Shown here piece by piece: positions 9,474 to 16,627 of a DNA stretch of 64,000 nucleotides (positions are counted from its first letter, which is position 1; the number at the start of each line of letters is the position of its first letter). A model generated the notes under the pieces. It saw nothing but the letters and a program-made list of their open reading frames with translations, did not search any database and was not told where the DNA came from. The position numbers and the translations under genes were made by a program. The DNA lies in assembly GCA_030673645.1 (NCBI GenBank), contig DAOVIO010000003.1:16072-80071 (forward strand), given 5' to 3'. Origin of the DNA: JAGLSB01 sp023135955 (GTDB lineage Bacteria; Bacteroidota; Bacteroidia; Bacteroidales; GCA-2748055).

Positions 9474-10349
9474 TTAAGCTTGTTTTTCAATTTCATTCAA
9501 CTTATTATGTAAAGAAATTGTTTGACGGGCTTCCTTCACATCGTGGGCTCGTAATATATTTACTCCCTTATGCAAAGCATACATATGTAAAGCAGTAGTG
9601 CCATTCAAAGCATTATCTGATGTGGTTTCAAGAAAATTATAAATCATAGACTTTCTAGACAAGCCGACCATCAATGGGATTTCAAATGCCTGAAAAACTT
9701 CCAAAGATGCTAAGATTTCATAATTGTTATCCATACTTTTTCCAAAGCCAAAGCCGGGATCAATAATAATATCCTTCAATCCTTTCGATTGCAATTCAAC
9801 AATCTTTCTGTCGAAATAACCTAACAAATCATTTACAACATCTTCATACTCTGGATTCTCCTGCATAGTTTCCGGAGTTCCCTGCATATGCATAATAATA
9901 TATGGAATACTTTGCTCCACTGCAAATTCAACTAATTCAGGATCACCATCTCCAGCTGTGATATCATTTATTACTTCGATCCCAAATTCAGTATTAAGTA
10001 ATTCTGCCACCTCTCTACGAAAAGTATCTACAGAAACAGATATACCCGAATCTTTTCCCCTTATCAACTCCAATGCTGGTCGTAAACGTTTTATCTCCTC
10101 CTTTGCATCAATGTATTTTGCGCCCGGACGTGAAGAAAATCCTCCAATATCAATGATATCGGCTCCTTCTTTTATTACTGTATCTATTCTTTCTGCTAAC
10201 TTATCTAACTTACTATATCTACCTCCATCGTAAAAAGAATCAGGAGTCAGATTCACAATGGCCATCACCTTTGGAGTGCTAAAATCGACTAAACTTCCCT
10301 TGCAATTTATACTTAAATTTCTCGAAAAAAATGTATCTTTAAAATCCAT
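9474..10349 (-). CDS. folP: Dihydropteroate synthase
   Basis: The frame is open to 10382; the ATG at 10349 (MDFKDTFFSRN) is preferred because the upstream eleven codons run toward the divergent tmk promoter region and are not typical of the family, leaving 291 residues. TIM-barrel motifs are intact: MAIVNLTPDSFYDGGRY (pterin loop), DIGGFSSRPGA, a conserved VINDITAG stretch, and the GFGFGKSMDNN and GLSRKSM segments. It joins p-aminobenzoate with dihydropterin pyrophosphate in folate synthesis. It probably heads a two-gene operon with cdaA. Confidence 0.96.
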   Translation of the reverse strand: MDFKDTFFSRNLSINCKGSLVDFSTPKVMAIVNLTPDSFYDGGRYSKLDKLAERIDTVIKEGADIIDIGGFSSRPGAKYIDAKEEIKRLRPALELIRGKDSGISVSVDTFRREVAELLNTEFGIEVINDITAGDGDPELVEFAVEQSIPYIIMHMQGTPETMQENPEYEDVVNDLLGYFDRKIVELQSKGLKDIIIDPGFGFGKSMDNNYEILASLEVFQAFEIPLMVGLSRKSMIYNFLETTSDNALNGTTALHMYALHKGVNILRAHDVKEARQTISLHNKLNEIEKQA

Positions 10350-10438
10350 TTTGAGTGTATGAAAGACTTGTAAAGTTAGCAATTAGATACAAATTATTGC
10401 TAAATTCTAAAAGCTAATAAATAAAACTAATTTTCAAT

Positions 10439-11122
10439 ATGAAATTTGCTGTCATTGAAGGATTAGATGGTTCCGGGAAATCTACACAGATTAAACTTCT
10501 TCGGAATTATCTTGAAGAAAATAAAATAAAATACAAATATTTACATTTTCCAAGAGCCGGAACAGGTGTCTATGGAGAACTAGTTGCCCGTTTTCTGAGA
10601 GGTGAATTAGGAAATATAAATCAGGTAAACCCATATCTCGTTGCGTTAATTTTTGCAGGCGACAGAGATGATGCCAAAGAAATGATAAGGAAATGGATTA
10701 AAGAAGGATACTTTGTTTTAATAGATCGCTATGTAAATTCAAATATCGCTTTTCAATGTGCTAAATTTCAAAGTCAACAGGAAAGAGATCAATTAACAGA
10801 TTGGATCTTAAAACTCGAGTTTGAATATAATAATCTACCTGTTCCTGATATAAGTCTGTTTCTTGACGTCCCTTTTAATTTCACAGAAAAACAACTTAAA
10901 AACCAAAGACAAGGCAAAGATCGTGAATATTTAAAAGGTGCAGTAGATATCCATGAAGACAATTTGGATTTTCAGAATATTGTAAGACAGGTTTATTTAT
11001 CATTGGAGGGTAAGGAAGGATATAAAATACTGAATTGCGCAAATAAGACTGGTCATATATTACAACCGGATGAAATTTTTAACAAAATAATAAAATCACT
11101 GGAAATTCATGAAAGGAATTAG
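10439..11122 (+). CDS. tmk: Thymidylate kinase
   Basis: 227 residues. P-loop GLDGSGKST near residue 9, the DR(Y) motif DRYVNSNIAFQCAK near 97, and a lid region QRQGKDREY typify dTMP kinase, which phosphorylates dTMP to dTDP. The N-terminal MKFAVIEGLDGSGKST supports the start. The last 14 bases overlap the DoxX-like gene, implying translational coupling. It is divergent from folP; about 90 bases separate the two starts. Confidence 0.95.
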   Translation: MKFAVIEGLDGSGKSTQIKLLRNYLEENKIKYKYLHFPRAGTGVYGELVARFLRGELGNINQVNPYLVALIFAGDRDDAKEMIRKWIKEGYFVLIDRYVNSNIAFQCAKFQSQQERDQLTDWILKLEFEYNNLPVPDISLFLDVPFNFTEKQLKNQRQGKDREYLKGAVDIHEDNLDFQNIVRQVYLSLEGKEGYKILNCANKTGHILQPDEIFNKIIKSLEIHERN

Positions 11123-13001
11123 AACCATAAGCAGAATTATAGTAGGTCTTGTATTTATTTTCTCAGGATTCGTAAAAGCAATCGACCCACTTGGATCCAC
11201 CTATAAATTCATTGATTATTTTAATGCTTTTCATCTAGGATTTCTTGAATCTCTTGCCTTTCCACTTGCCATTATTTTAAGTGGTATTGAACTTGTTCTT
11301 GGCATTTCTCTCATTTTAGGATATAGAATGAAAATTGCTTCATGGACTACATTAATTTTCATGTCATTTTTTACAGTATTAACTTTTATTCTTGCCTTAA
11401 CAAATCCTGTTCACGATTGCGGATGTTTTGGAGATGCTATTATCCTTACTAACTGGCAAACCTTTTGGAAAAATGTTGTTTTGATGTTTTTTACATTTCT
11501 GATTTTCATATACCGTACCAATTATATTCCAGTAAGGTCAAAATTAACCGAATCACTATTAATAATACTATTCTTTGTATTTTCTTTTATCCTATCATTT
11601 AGTTGTTATAGCCATTTACCTATTATCGATTTCCGTCCATATAAAGTAGGAACCTATATTCCTGAAGCGATGAGCATACCCGAAAATGCACCAGAAAATG
11701 TTTATGAAACATCTCTTATTTATAAAGAAATTTCTACAGGTAAAGAGAAAGAATTTAACCTTGAAAATTACCCAAAAGATACTTCTCTGTGGGAGTTTTC
11801 AGATGCTAAATCTGTACTTATATCAAAAGGCTATGAGCCTCCAATACACGACTTTAACATAGTTTCTCCATCAGGCCAAGAAATAACAGATGATGTTCTC
11901 AATTTTAGCGGTTACACATTTACTCTTATTAGCTATGACATATCAAAGACCCCTGATGAAGCTCTTATTGAAGCTAATCAGTTCTTTAATCTGTCCCAAA
12001 GCCATAAAGATGTACGTTTCTTTGCAATAACAGCTTCTTCTTATGAAAATACTGAGGAAAAAAGGAATAATTTAAACTTAGGGTACGATTTCTGTCTAGC
12101 TGATGAGATTACTCTAAAAACTATTGTCAGAGCAAATCCAGGTCTGGTTTTATTACACAATGGAACCATATTAGATAAATGGCATTACCGAGATTTTCCA
12201 GATTCAGAAGAAATGTCTTTTTTTGAAGATCTATTCAATGATTATCCATTTTGCAAAGGATGTGATCTCAATTTGATTAGGAACCCTCCACTGGGATCAA
12301 AAGAAGATATATATGAATCCATCTTTTTATACAGGAGTCTGATTAGTGACAGTTTGAATGAGTTTACTATAGATAATTATCCTCAAAATTCTGCAGAATG
12401 GATTTTTGAGGATTCTAAAAGCACTAAAATACAATCTGGTTTTACAAGTATTATTGACAAATTCATACTTCAGGATTACTCAGGTAATGAGCTATCAGAA
12501 TCCATATACTTTAACCCGGGTTATAGTCTCTTGTTTTTCATTAAAGACATTTATTCCCTTTCAGAAGAATTAATAAAACAAATTGTACAGCTTGGAGCCA
12601 TGTCGACAGAATATCTTGGTACAGGATTGAAAGTTTTTGCTGCAGTGGATGTAGAAGGAGAGGATTTGCTTTCAGTTAGTGATCAGTTTATATCATCTTT
12701 TGAATACTTGCATATTGAGAGTTCGGCTATGGATATATTGAATTTTGAATCTGCGTTTGCGGTGGTGATAAAAGATGGAAAAATAATTGAGTGTTTTAAA
12801 GATAACGAGATTCCTGATCCTGAAATACTCCAATTAATAGAAGATAATTATTCTTTGCCTGATGCCTCATCAGTAATTTCTCCAATGGTTCTAAAAGAAT
12901 TAAGCACTCAGAGGAACAAGCTTATAATCATAAGCCTCACTTTAGGTTTTTTCTTATTTTCAAGTATGCTTAGAATTTTCTTTAGTAGAAATAAAAGATA
13001 A
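11109..13001 (+). CDS. DoxX/MauE-like membrane protein with two tandem periplasmic modules (BT_3928-like)
   Basis: 630 residues. Residues 1-170 form a DoxX/MauE-like domain with four to five transmembrane helices, the signature SGFVKAIDPLGS near 19-30 and the DCGCFGD cysteine pair near 103-109. The soluble part holds two homologous modules: about 185-385 (NVYETSLIYKEIS ... NLENYPKDTSLWEF ... NFSGYTFTLISYDI) and about 390-590 (DIYESIFLYRSLI ... TIDNYPQNSAEWIF ... NPGYSLLFFIKDI). The first contains a thioredoxin-like segment (RANPGLVLLHNGTILDKWHY); a CxxC (FCKGC, 381-385) sits in the linker. A final transmembrane helix is near 606-624. BT_3928-like proteins usually have one such module, so this looks like an internal duplication. 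A redox or envelope role is an inference. Confidence 0.82.
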   Translation: MKGIRTISRIIVGLVFIFSGFVKAIDPLGSTYKFIDYFNAFHLGFLESLAFPLAIILSGIELVLGISLILGYRMKIASWTTLIFMSFFTVLTFILALTNPVHDCGCFGDAIILTNWQTFWKNVVLMFFTFLIFIYRTNYIPVRSKLTESLLIILFFVFSFILSFSCYSHLPIIDFRPYKVGTYIPEAMSIPENAPENVYETSLIYKEISTGKEKEFNLENYPKDTSLWEFSDAKSVLISKGYEPPIHDFNIVSPSGQEITDDVLNFSGYTFTLISYDISKTPDEALIEANQFFNLSQSHKDVRFFAITASSYENTEEKRNNLNLGYDFCLADEITLKTIVRANPGLVLLHNGTILDKWHYRDFPDSEEMSFFEDLFNDYPFCKGCDLNLIRNPPLGSKEDIYESIFLYRSLISDSLNEFTIDNYPQNSAEWIFEDSKSTKIQSGFTSIIDKFILQDYSGNELSESIYFNPGYSLLFFIKDIYSLSEELIKQIVQLGAMSTEYLGTGLKVFAAVDVEGEDLLSVSDQFISSFEYLHIESSAMDILNFESAFAVVIKDGKIIECFKDNEIPDPEILQLIEDNYSLPDASSVISPMVLKELSTQRNKLIIISLTLGFFLFSSMLRIFFSRNKR

Positions 13002-13005
13002 TATC

Positions 13006-14079
13006 ATGCTTCAAAAACTGAGCAGGAGCATTTTATACAGTTTACTTGTAGCTTGGGGAGTAGTTACAGTAGTATTTTTTCTATTTAATGTTCTTCCTGG
13101 GGATCCTGCAAGAATGATGCTTGGCCAGCGTTCAGATCTTGCAACTCTTGAACTTATAAGAGAGGAAATGGGTTTTAATGAAAGTAAAGGAAAGCAATAT
13201 CTAAGGTATCTTAATGACTTGTCTCCCTTATCCCTACATAGCAAGAATAAGGATTCATTCTTTTATTTCGACATTAAAAAATATAATAGAGCAATTACTT
13301 TGCTTACAATTAAAAAGGAAGTCTTAATTTCTCTCAAAATACCATATCTTGGAAAATCTTTCCAGAGTAATCGAAATGTAAGTGAAATGATTCGGTCTGC
13401 CCTCCCCAACTCCTTAATCCTTGCGTTCACTTCTATTCTATTTGCTTTTATTATTGGAAATATTCTTGGAATCTTTGCTGCCATTAAAAAAGGTTCATGG
13501 TTCGATAATATATCCATCTTCTTATCGACTACAGGCATGGCTCTTCCCTCTTTTTTTGCAGCAATAATAATTGGATGGTTTTTTGCCTATAAATTTGGTC
13601 ATATTACTAATCTAAATCTCACAGGTAATCTGATTGAAATTGATGATCTGGGAAGAGGAAACAGAATTGTATTAAAAAACCTGATCCTACCAGCAATTAC
13701 TCTTGGCATAAGGCCTCTTTCCGTAGTTCTTCAGCTTACCCGAAGCAGCATGCTGGATGTATTGAGTCAGGATTACATTCGCACAGCCAGGGCAAAAGGC
13801 TTATCTGAAGGCCGGGTAATTTTAAAGCATGCTTTTAGAAATTCTTTAGCACCTGTGGTAACAGCAGTAAGTGGTTGGTTTGCCGGCATGCTGGCCGGAG
13901 TAGTTTTCGTAGAATTTATTTTTGGATGGAAAGGTTTAGGATATATGATAGTCAATGCTTTAAATTTCTACGATATGCCGGTAGTCTTAGGATGTGTTCT
14001 AACTATATCTATTGTATTTGTGATTGTAAATATATTGGTAGATATACTTTATAAGGTATTAGATCCCAGGTTAAGATAA
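13006..14079 (+). CDS. Dipeptide/oligopeptide-type ABC transporter permease (OppB/DppB family)
   Basis: 357 residues. The N-terminal helix and the motif FNVLPGDPARMMLGQR (about 24-40) mark the DppB/OppB branch; the binding-protein-dependent permease core covers about 130-350 with the EAA loop (SQDYIRTARAKGLSEGRV) that contacts the ATPase. A roughly 80-residue extracytoplasmic insertion lies between the first helix and the core. Only four bases separate it from the DoxX-like gene, so it is probably the last gene of tmk-doxX-permease. No OppC, binding protein or ATPase is in the window; the partners must be encoded elsewhere. Confidence 0.9.
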   Translation: MLQKLSRSILYSLLVAWGVVTVVFFLFNVLPGDPARMMLGQRSDLATLELIREEMGFNESKGKQYLRYLNDLSPLSLHSKNKDSFFYFDIKKYNRAITLLTIKKEVLISLKIPYLGKSFQSNRNVSEMIRSALPNSLILAFTSILFAFIIGNILGIFAAIKKGSWFDNISIFLSTTGMALPSFFAAIIIGWFFAYKFGHITNLNLTGNLIEIDDLGRGNRIVLKNLILPAITLGIRPLSVVLQLTRSSMLDVLSQDYIRTARAKGLSEGRVILKHAFRNSLAPVVTAVSGWFAGMLAGVVFVEFIFGWKGLGYMIVNALNFYDMPVVLGCVLTISIVFVIVNILVDILYKVLDPRLR

Positions 14080-14086
14080 AGATCTT

Positions 14087-14105
14087 CTGATATTCCTAAT
14101 ATCAG
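14087..14105. terminator. Short hairpin between convergent permease and plsY genes
   Basis: CTGATATT (14087-14094) and AATATCAG (14098-14105) form a perfect 8-bp stem with a 3-base loop, overlapping the plsY stop codon. The following sequence is T-rich but interrupted on both strands, so it is a weak bidirectional terminator candidate. Confidence 0.4.
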
Positions 14106-14743
14106 GATTTCTTCTTAAATAAAAAGCTTGCTTTTTCTTCTTCTGCACGAATTAGTCGCTTGATATTTTTCATGTGAGTAACCACTAATAATACTGAAAC
14201 AATAATGGAAAAAATTCTGAGACTGAGATAAGATGAATCAAACACAAAGTCTATCCAAATTGGAAATGAGATACCAGCAATTATGGAACCAAGTGATACA
14301 TATTTAAAAATAAGAAGAACAATAAGAAAGACAGCTGCGGCGCTTAAAGTTGGTAAAAGAGCAAGTGATAAGAATACTCCAAAAATAGTAGCTACACCTT
14401 TCCCCCCCCTGAATTCAACAAAAACTGGATAAATATGACCAACTACAGCTAACATACCAAGGACGATACCAAGAATCATTAATTCCTGACTTCCAGAGGG
14501 GAAAATATTAAAAAATGATGCGTATTTAACGGCAACCCATCCTTTGAATAGATCAAAAATAAGAACAGGTATTCCTACCTTAACGCCTAGAACCCTCATA
14601 GTATTTGTAGCGCCGGCATTTCCACTACCATGCTCACGAACATCAATACCAAAGAATCCTCTGCCCACCCAAACTGAAGTAGGGATGGATCCGGTTAAAT
14701 ATGCAAGAAGTCCTGCAATAATAATGAGCAATGTAGTTGTCAT
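14102..14743 (-). CDS. plsY: Glycerol-3-phosphate acyltransferase PlsY
   Basis: The frame is open to 14770; the ATG at 14743 (MTTTLLII) gives 213 residues, normal for PlsY. It is a multi-helix inner-membrane enzyme that transfers acyl groups from acyl-phosphate to glycerol 3-phosphate, the first step of phospholipid synthesis. The three conserved motifs are visible: GSIPTSVW, HGSGNAGATNTMRV and FRGGKGVATIFGV. It is convergent with the permease and lies about 60 bases after pckA on the same strand; a shared transcript with pckA is possible. Confidence 0.95.
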   Translation of the reverse strand: MTTTLLIIIAGLLAYLTGSIPTSVWVGRGFFGIDVREHGSGNAGATNTMRVLGVKVGIPVLIFDLFKGWVAVKYASFFNIFPSGSQELMILGIVLGMLAVVGHIYPVFVEFRGGKGVATIFGVFLSLALLPTLSAAAVFLIVLLIFKYVSLGSIIAGISFPIWIDFVFDSSYLSLRIFSIIVSVLLVVTHMKNIKRLIRAEEEKASFLFKKKS

Positions 14744-14800
14744 AAGATTAAAATAATATTGAAGCTCCAAACTTGAAGCGTCAATTCCTTCAAATAGATA

Positions 14801-16420
14801 TTAAATTTTTGGACCTGCAATCTCTGCAAGTTTGATAGCAGCATCATTGTCCATAAATCCTTTAAAATTATTAATAAATCGATTCGCAAGATCTTTTGCA
14901 GCGATATCCCAATTATCATGATTGCTCCAAAGATTTCTGGGATTTAATATCTTAGAATCCACACCATTAACTAGCTTGGGTATTTCCAATCCGAAATATG
15001 GAATTGTTTCATACTCAGCATTCAATAAACTGCCATCTAGAATTGCATTAATAATTACACGAGTAGAGGGAATGTCGATTCTTTTACCTGTTCCCACGGA
15101 TCCCCCAACCCACCCTGTATTCACTAACCAGGCTGACGAATCATGTTCTTTCATCTTCTGTGTAAGTAATTCTGAATAAACCGTTGGATCTAATAAAAGA
15201 AATGCTGCCCCAAAACAAGCCGAGAAAGAAGGCTGTGGTTCAGTAACACCAAGTTCTGTACCAGCTACTTTTGCTGTATATCCGCTAATAAAATGATATT
15301 CCGTTTGTTCAGGGGTTAATCTTGAAACAGGAGGTAAAACTCCGAAAGCATCTGCTGTAAGAAAAATAACATTTTTGGCATGCCCTGCTTTTGAAATCGG
15401 TTTAACGATATTATTGATATGATATATTGGATAAGATACACGTGTATTCTTTGTTTTTGAGGAATCAGCAAAATCTATATCCCCATTTGGTAATACTACT
15501 ACATTTTCCAATAGCGCATCCCTTTTTATAGCTTTATAGATATCAGGTTCTTTTTCAGCATCAAGATCAATTGTTTTTGCATAGCACCCACCTTCAAAAT
15601 TAAAAATACCATCTTTATCCCATCCGTGTTCGTCATCACCTATTAATGCTCGATTTGGATCGGCAGATAAAGTAGTCTTTCCTGTTCCTGAAAGTCCGAA
15701 GAATATTGCTGTATCACCATCTTCCCCAACATTTGCAGAACAATGCATAGCTGCAATTCCTTTAAGAGGCAAATAATAATTCATGATGGAGAATATACCT
15801 TTCTTCATTTCGCCTCCATACCATGATCCACCAATACATGCCATTCTTTCCTTTAGATTGAATAAAGCATATACTTCTGAATTCAATTTATGCTCGTCCC
15901 ACTTTTTATTAATGGTTTTTGAGCCATTGAATACAACAAAATCGGGTTCAAAATTCTCCAATTCCTCAGCTGTAGGCCTAATAAACATATTTTTTACAAA
16001 ATGTGCCTGCCAGGCTACTTCCATTATAAAACGAACTTTTAATCTTGTTTCCGGATTAGCACCTGCATATCCATCCTGCACATACAAAGTTTTACCACTT
16101 AGTTGATTAATAGTATTTATTTTTAATTCCGCCCAAACATCTTCAGATATAGGTTTGTTATCTGAGGCTTTACGAGTTTCACTTTTCCACCATATATTAT
16201 TCTCTGAAGTTTCTTCCTTAACAATATATTTATCCTTTGGTGATCTACCAGTAAATATTCCTGTATCTACTGTTACAGAGCCTGAATTCGTGAGGATGCC
16301 TTTTTCAAATCCTTCAAGCTCAGGATTTGTCTCATGATTAAATAATTCTTCATAGGATGGATTATGAAAGATTGTTTTAACATCATTAATACCATAAATA
16401 CTCAAGTCAAGATTTTTCAT
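14801..16420 (-). CDS. pckA: Phosphoenolpyruvate carboxykinase (ATP)
   Basis: 539 residues, typical for the ATP-dependent enzyme. Motifs present: the kinase loop GLSGTGKTTLSAD, the metal/oxaloacetate site FEGGCYAKTIDL, and TGRSPKDKYIV and GWVGGSVGTGKRIDIP. It interconverts oxaloacetate plus ATP with phosphoenolpyruvate, CO2 and ADP; in fermentative Bacteroidota it often runs in the carboxylating direction toward succinate. Its neighbour upstream on the same strand is ppdK, separated by ppdK's terminator, so the two PEP-node genes are adjacent but separately transcribed. Confidence 0.98.
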   Translation of the reverse strand: MKNLDLSIYGINDVKTIFHNPSYEELFNHETNPELEGFEKGILTNSGSVTVDTGIFTGRSPKDKYIVKEETSENNIWWKSETRKASDNKPISEDVWAELKINTINQLSGKTLYVQDGYAGANPETRLKVRFIMEVAWQAHFVKNMFIRPTAEELENFEPDFVVFNGSKTINKKWDEHKLNSEVYALFNLKERMACIGGSWYGGEMKKGIFSIMNYYLPLKGIAAMHCSANVGEDGDTAIFFGLSGTGKTTLSADPNRALIGDDEHGWDKDGIFNFEGGCYAKTIDLDAEKEPDIYKAIKRDALLENVVVLPNGDIDFADSSKTKNTRVSYPIYHINNIVKPISKAGHAKNVIFLTADAFGVLPPVSRLTPEQTEYHFISGYTAKVAGTELGVTEPQPSFSACFGAAFLLLDPTVYSELLTQKMKEHDSSAWLVNTGWVGGSVGTGKRIDIPSTRVIINAILDGSLLNAEYETIPYFGLEIPKLVNGVDSKILNPRNLWSNHDNWDIAAKDLANRFINNFKGFMDNDAAIKLAEIAGPKI

Positions 16421-16535
16421 GGAAGTCTTAAGATTTGTTATTAATTAATAAGTACTAAAATAAGTAAAATTATTGTTATAGAATATATAAATTTGACTAG
16501 TTGTTCATTTAGTACTTTAATAAACCGTGTTTACT

Positions 16536-16565
16536 AGTAGAGACGATACCTGCATTGTCTCTACT
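16536..16565. repeat. Imperfectly spaced palindromic element (GTAGAGAC type)
   Basis: AGTAGAGAC (16536-16544) and GTCTCTACT (16557-16565) form a 9-bp stem with a 12-base loop. It lies between the ppdK terminator and pckA. The arms resemble GTAGAGAC...GTCTCTAC palindromic intergenic repeats I recall in Bacteroidota and cyanobacteria. It could alternatively sit in the pckA leader region. Confidence 0.45.
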
Positions 16566-16571
16566 TAGTAC

Positions 16572-16606
16572 ACAAAAAAAAACGGCAAATCCAAAGATTT
16601 GCCGTT
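16572..16606 (-). terminator. Rho-independent terminator of ppdK
   Basis: An 11-bp perfect stem (AACGGCAAATC 16581-16591 with GATTTGCCGTT 16596-16606), a 4-base loop, and on the minus strand a run of at least seven T. It lies about 22 bases after the ppdK stop. Confidence 0.95.
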
Positions 16607-16627
16607 TCAATATTGAAATTAAATATT

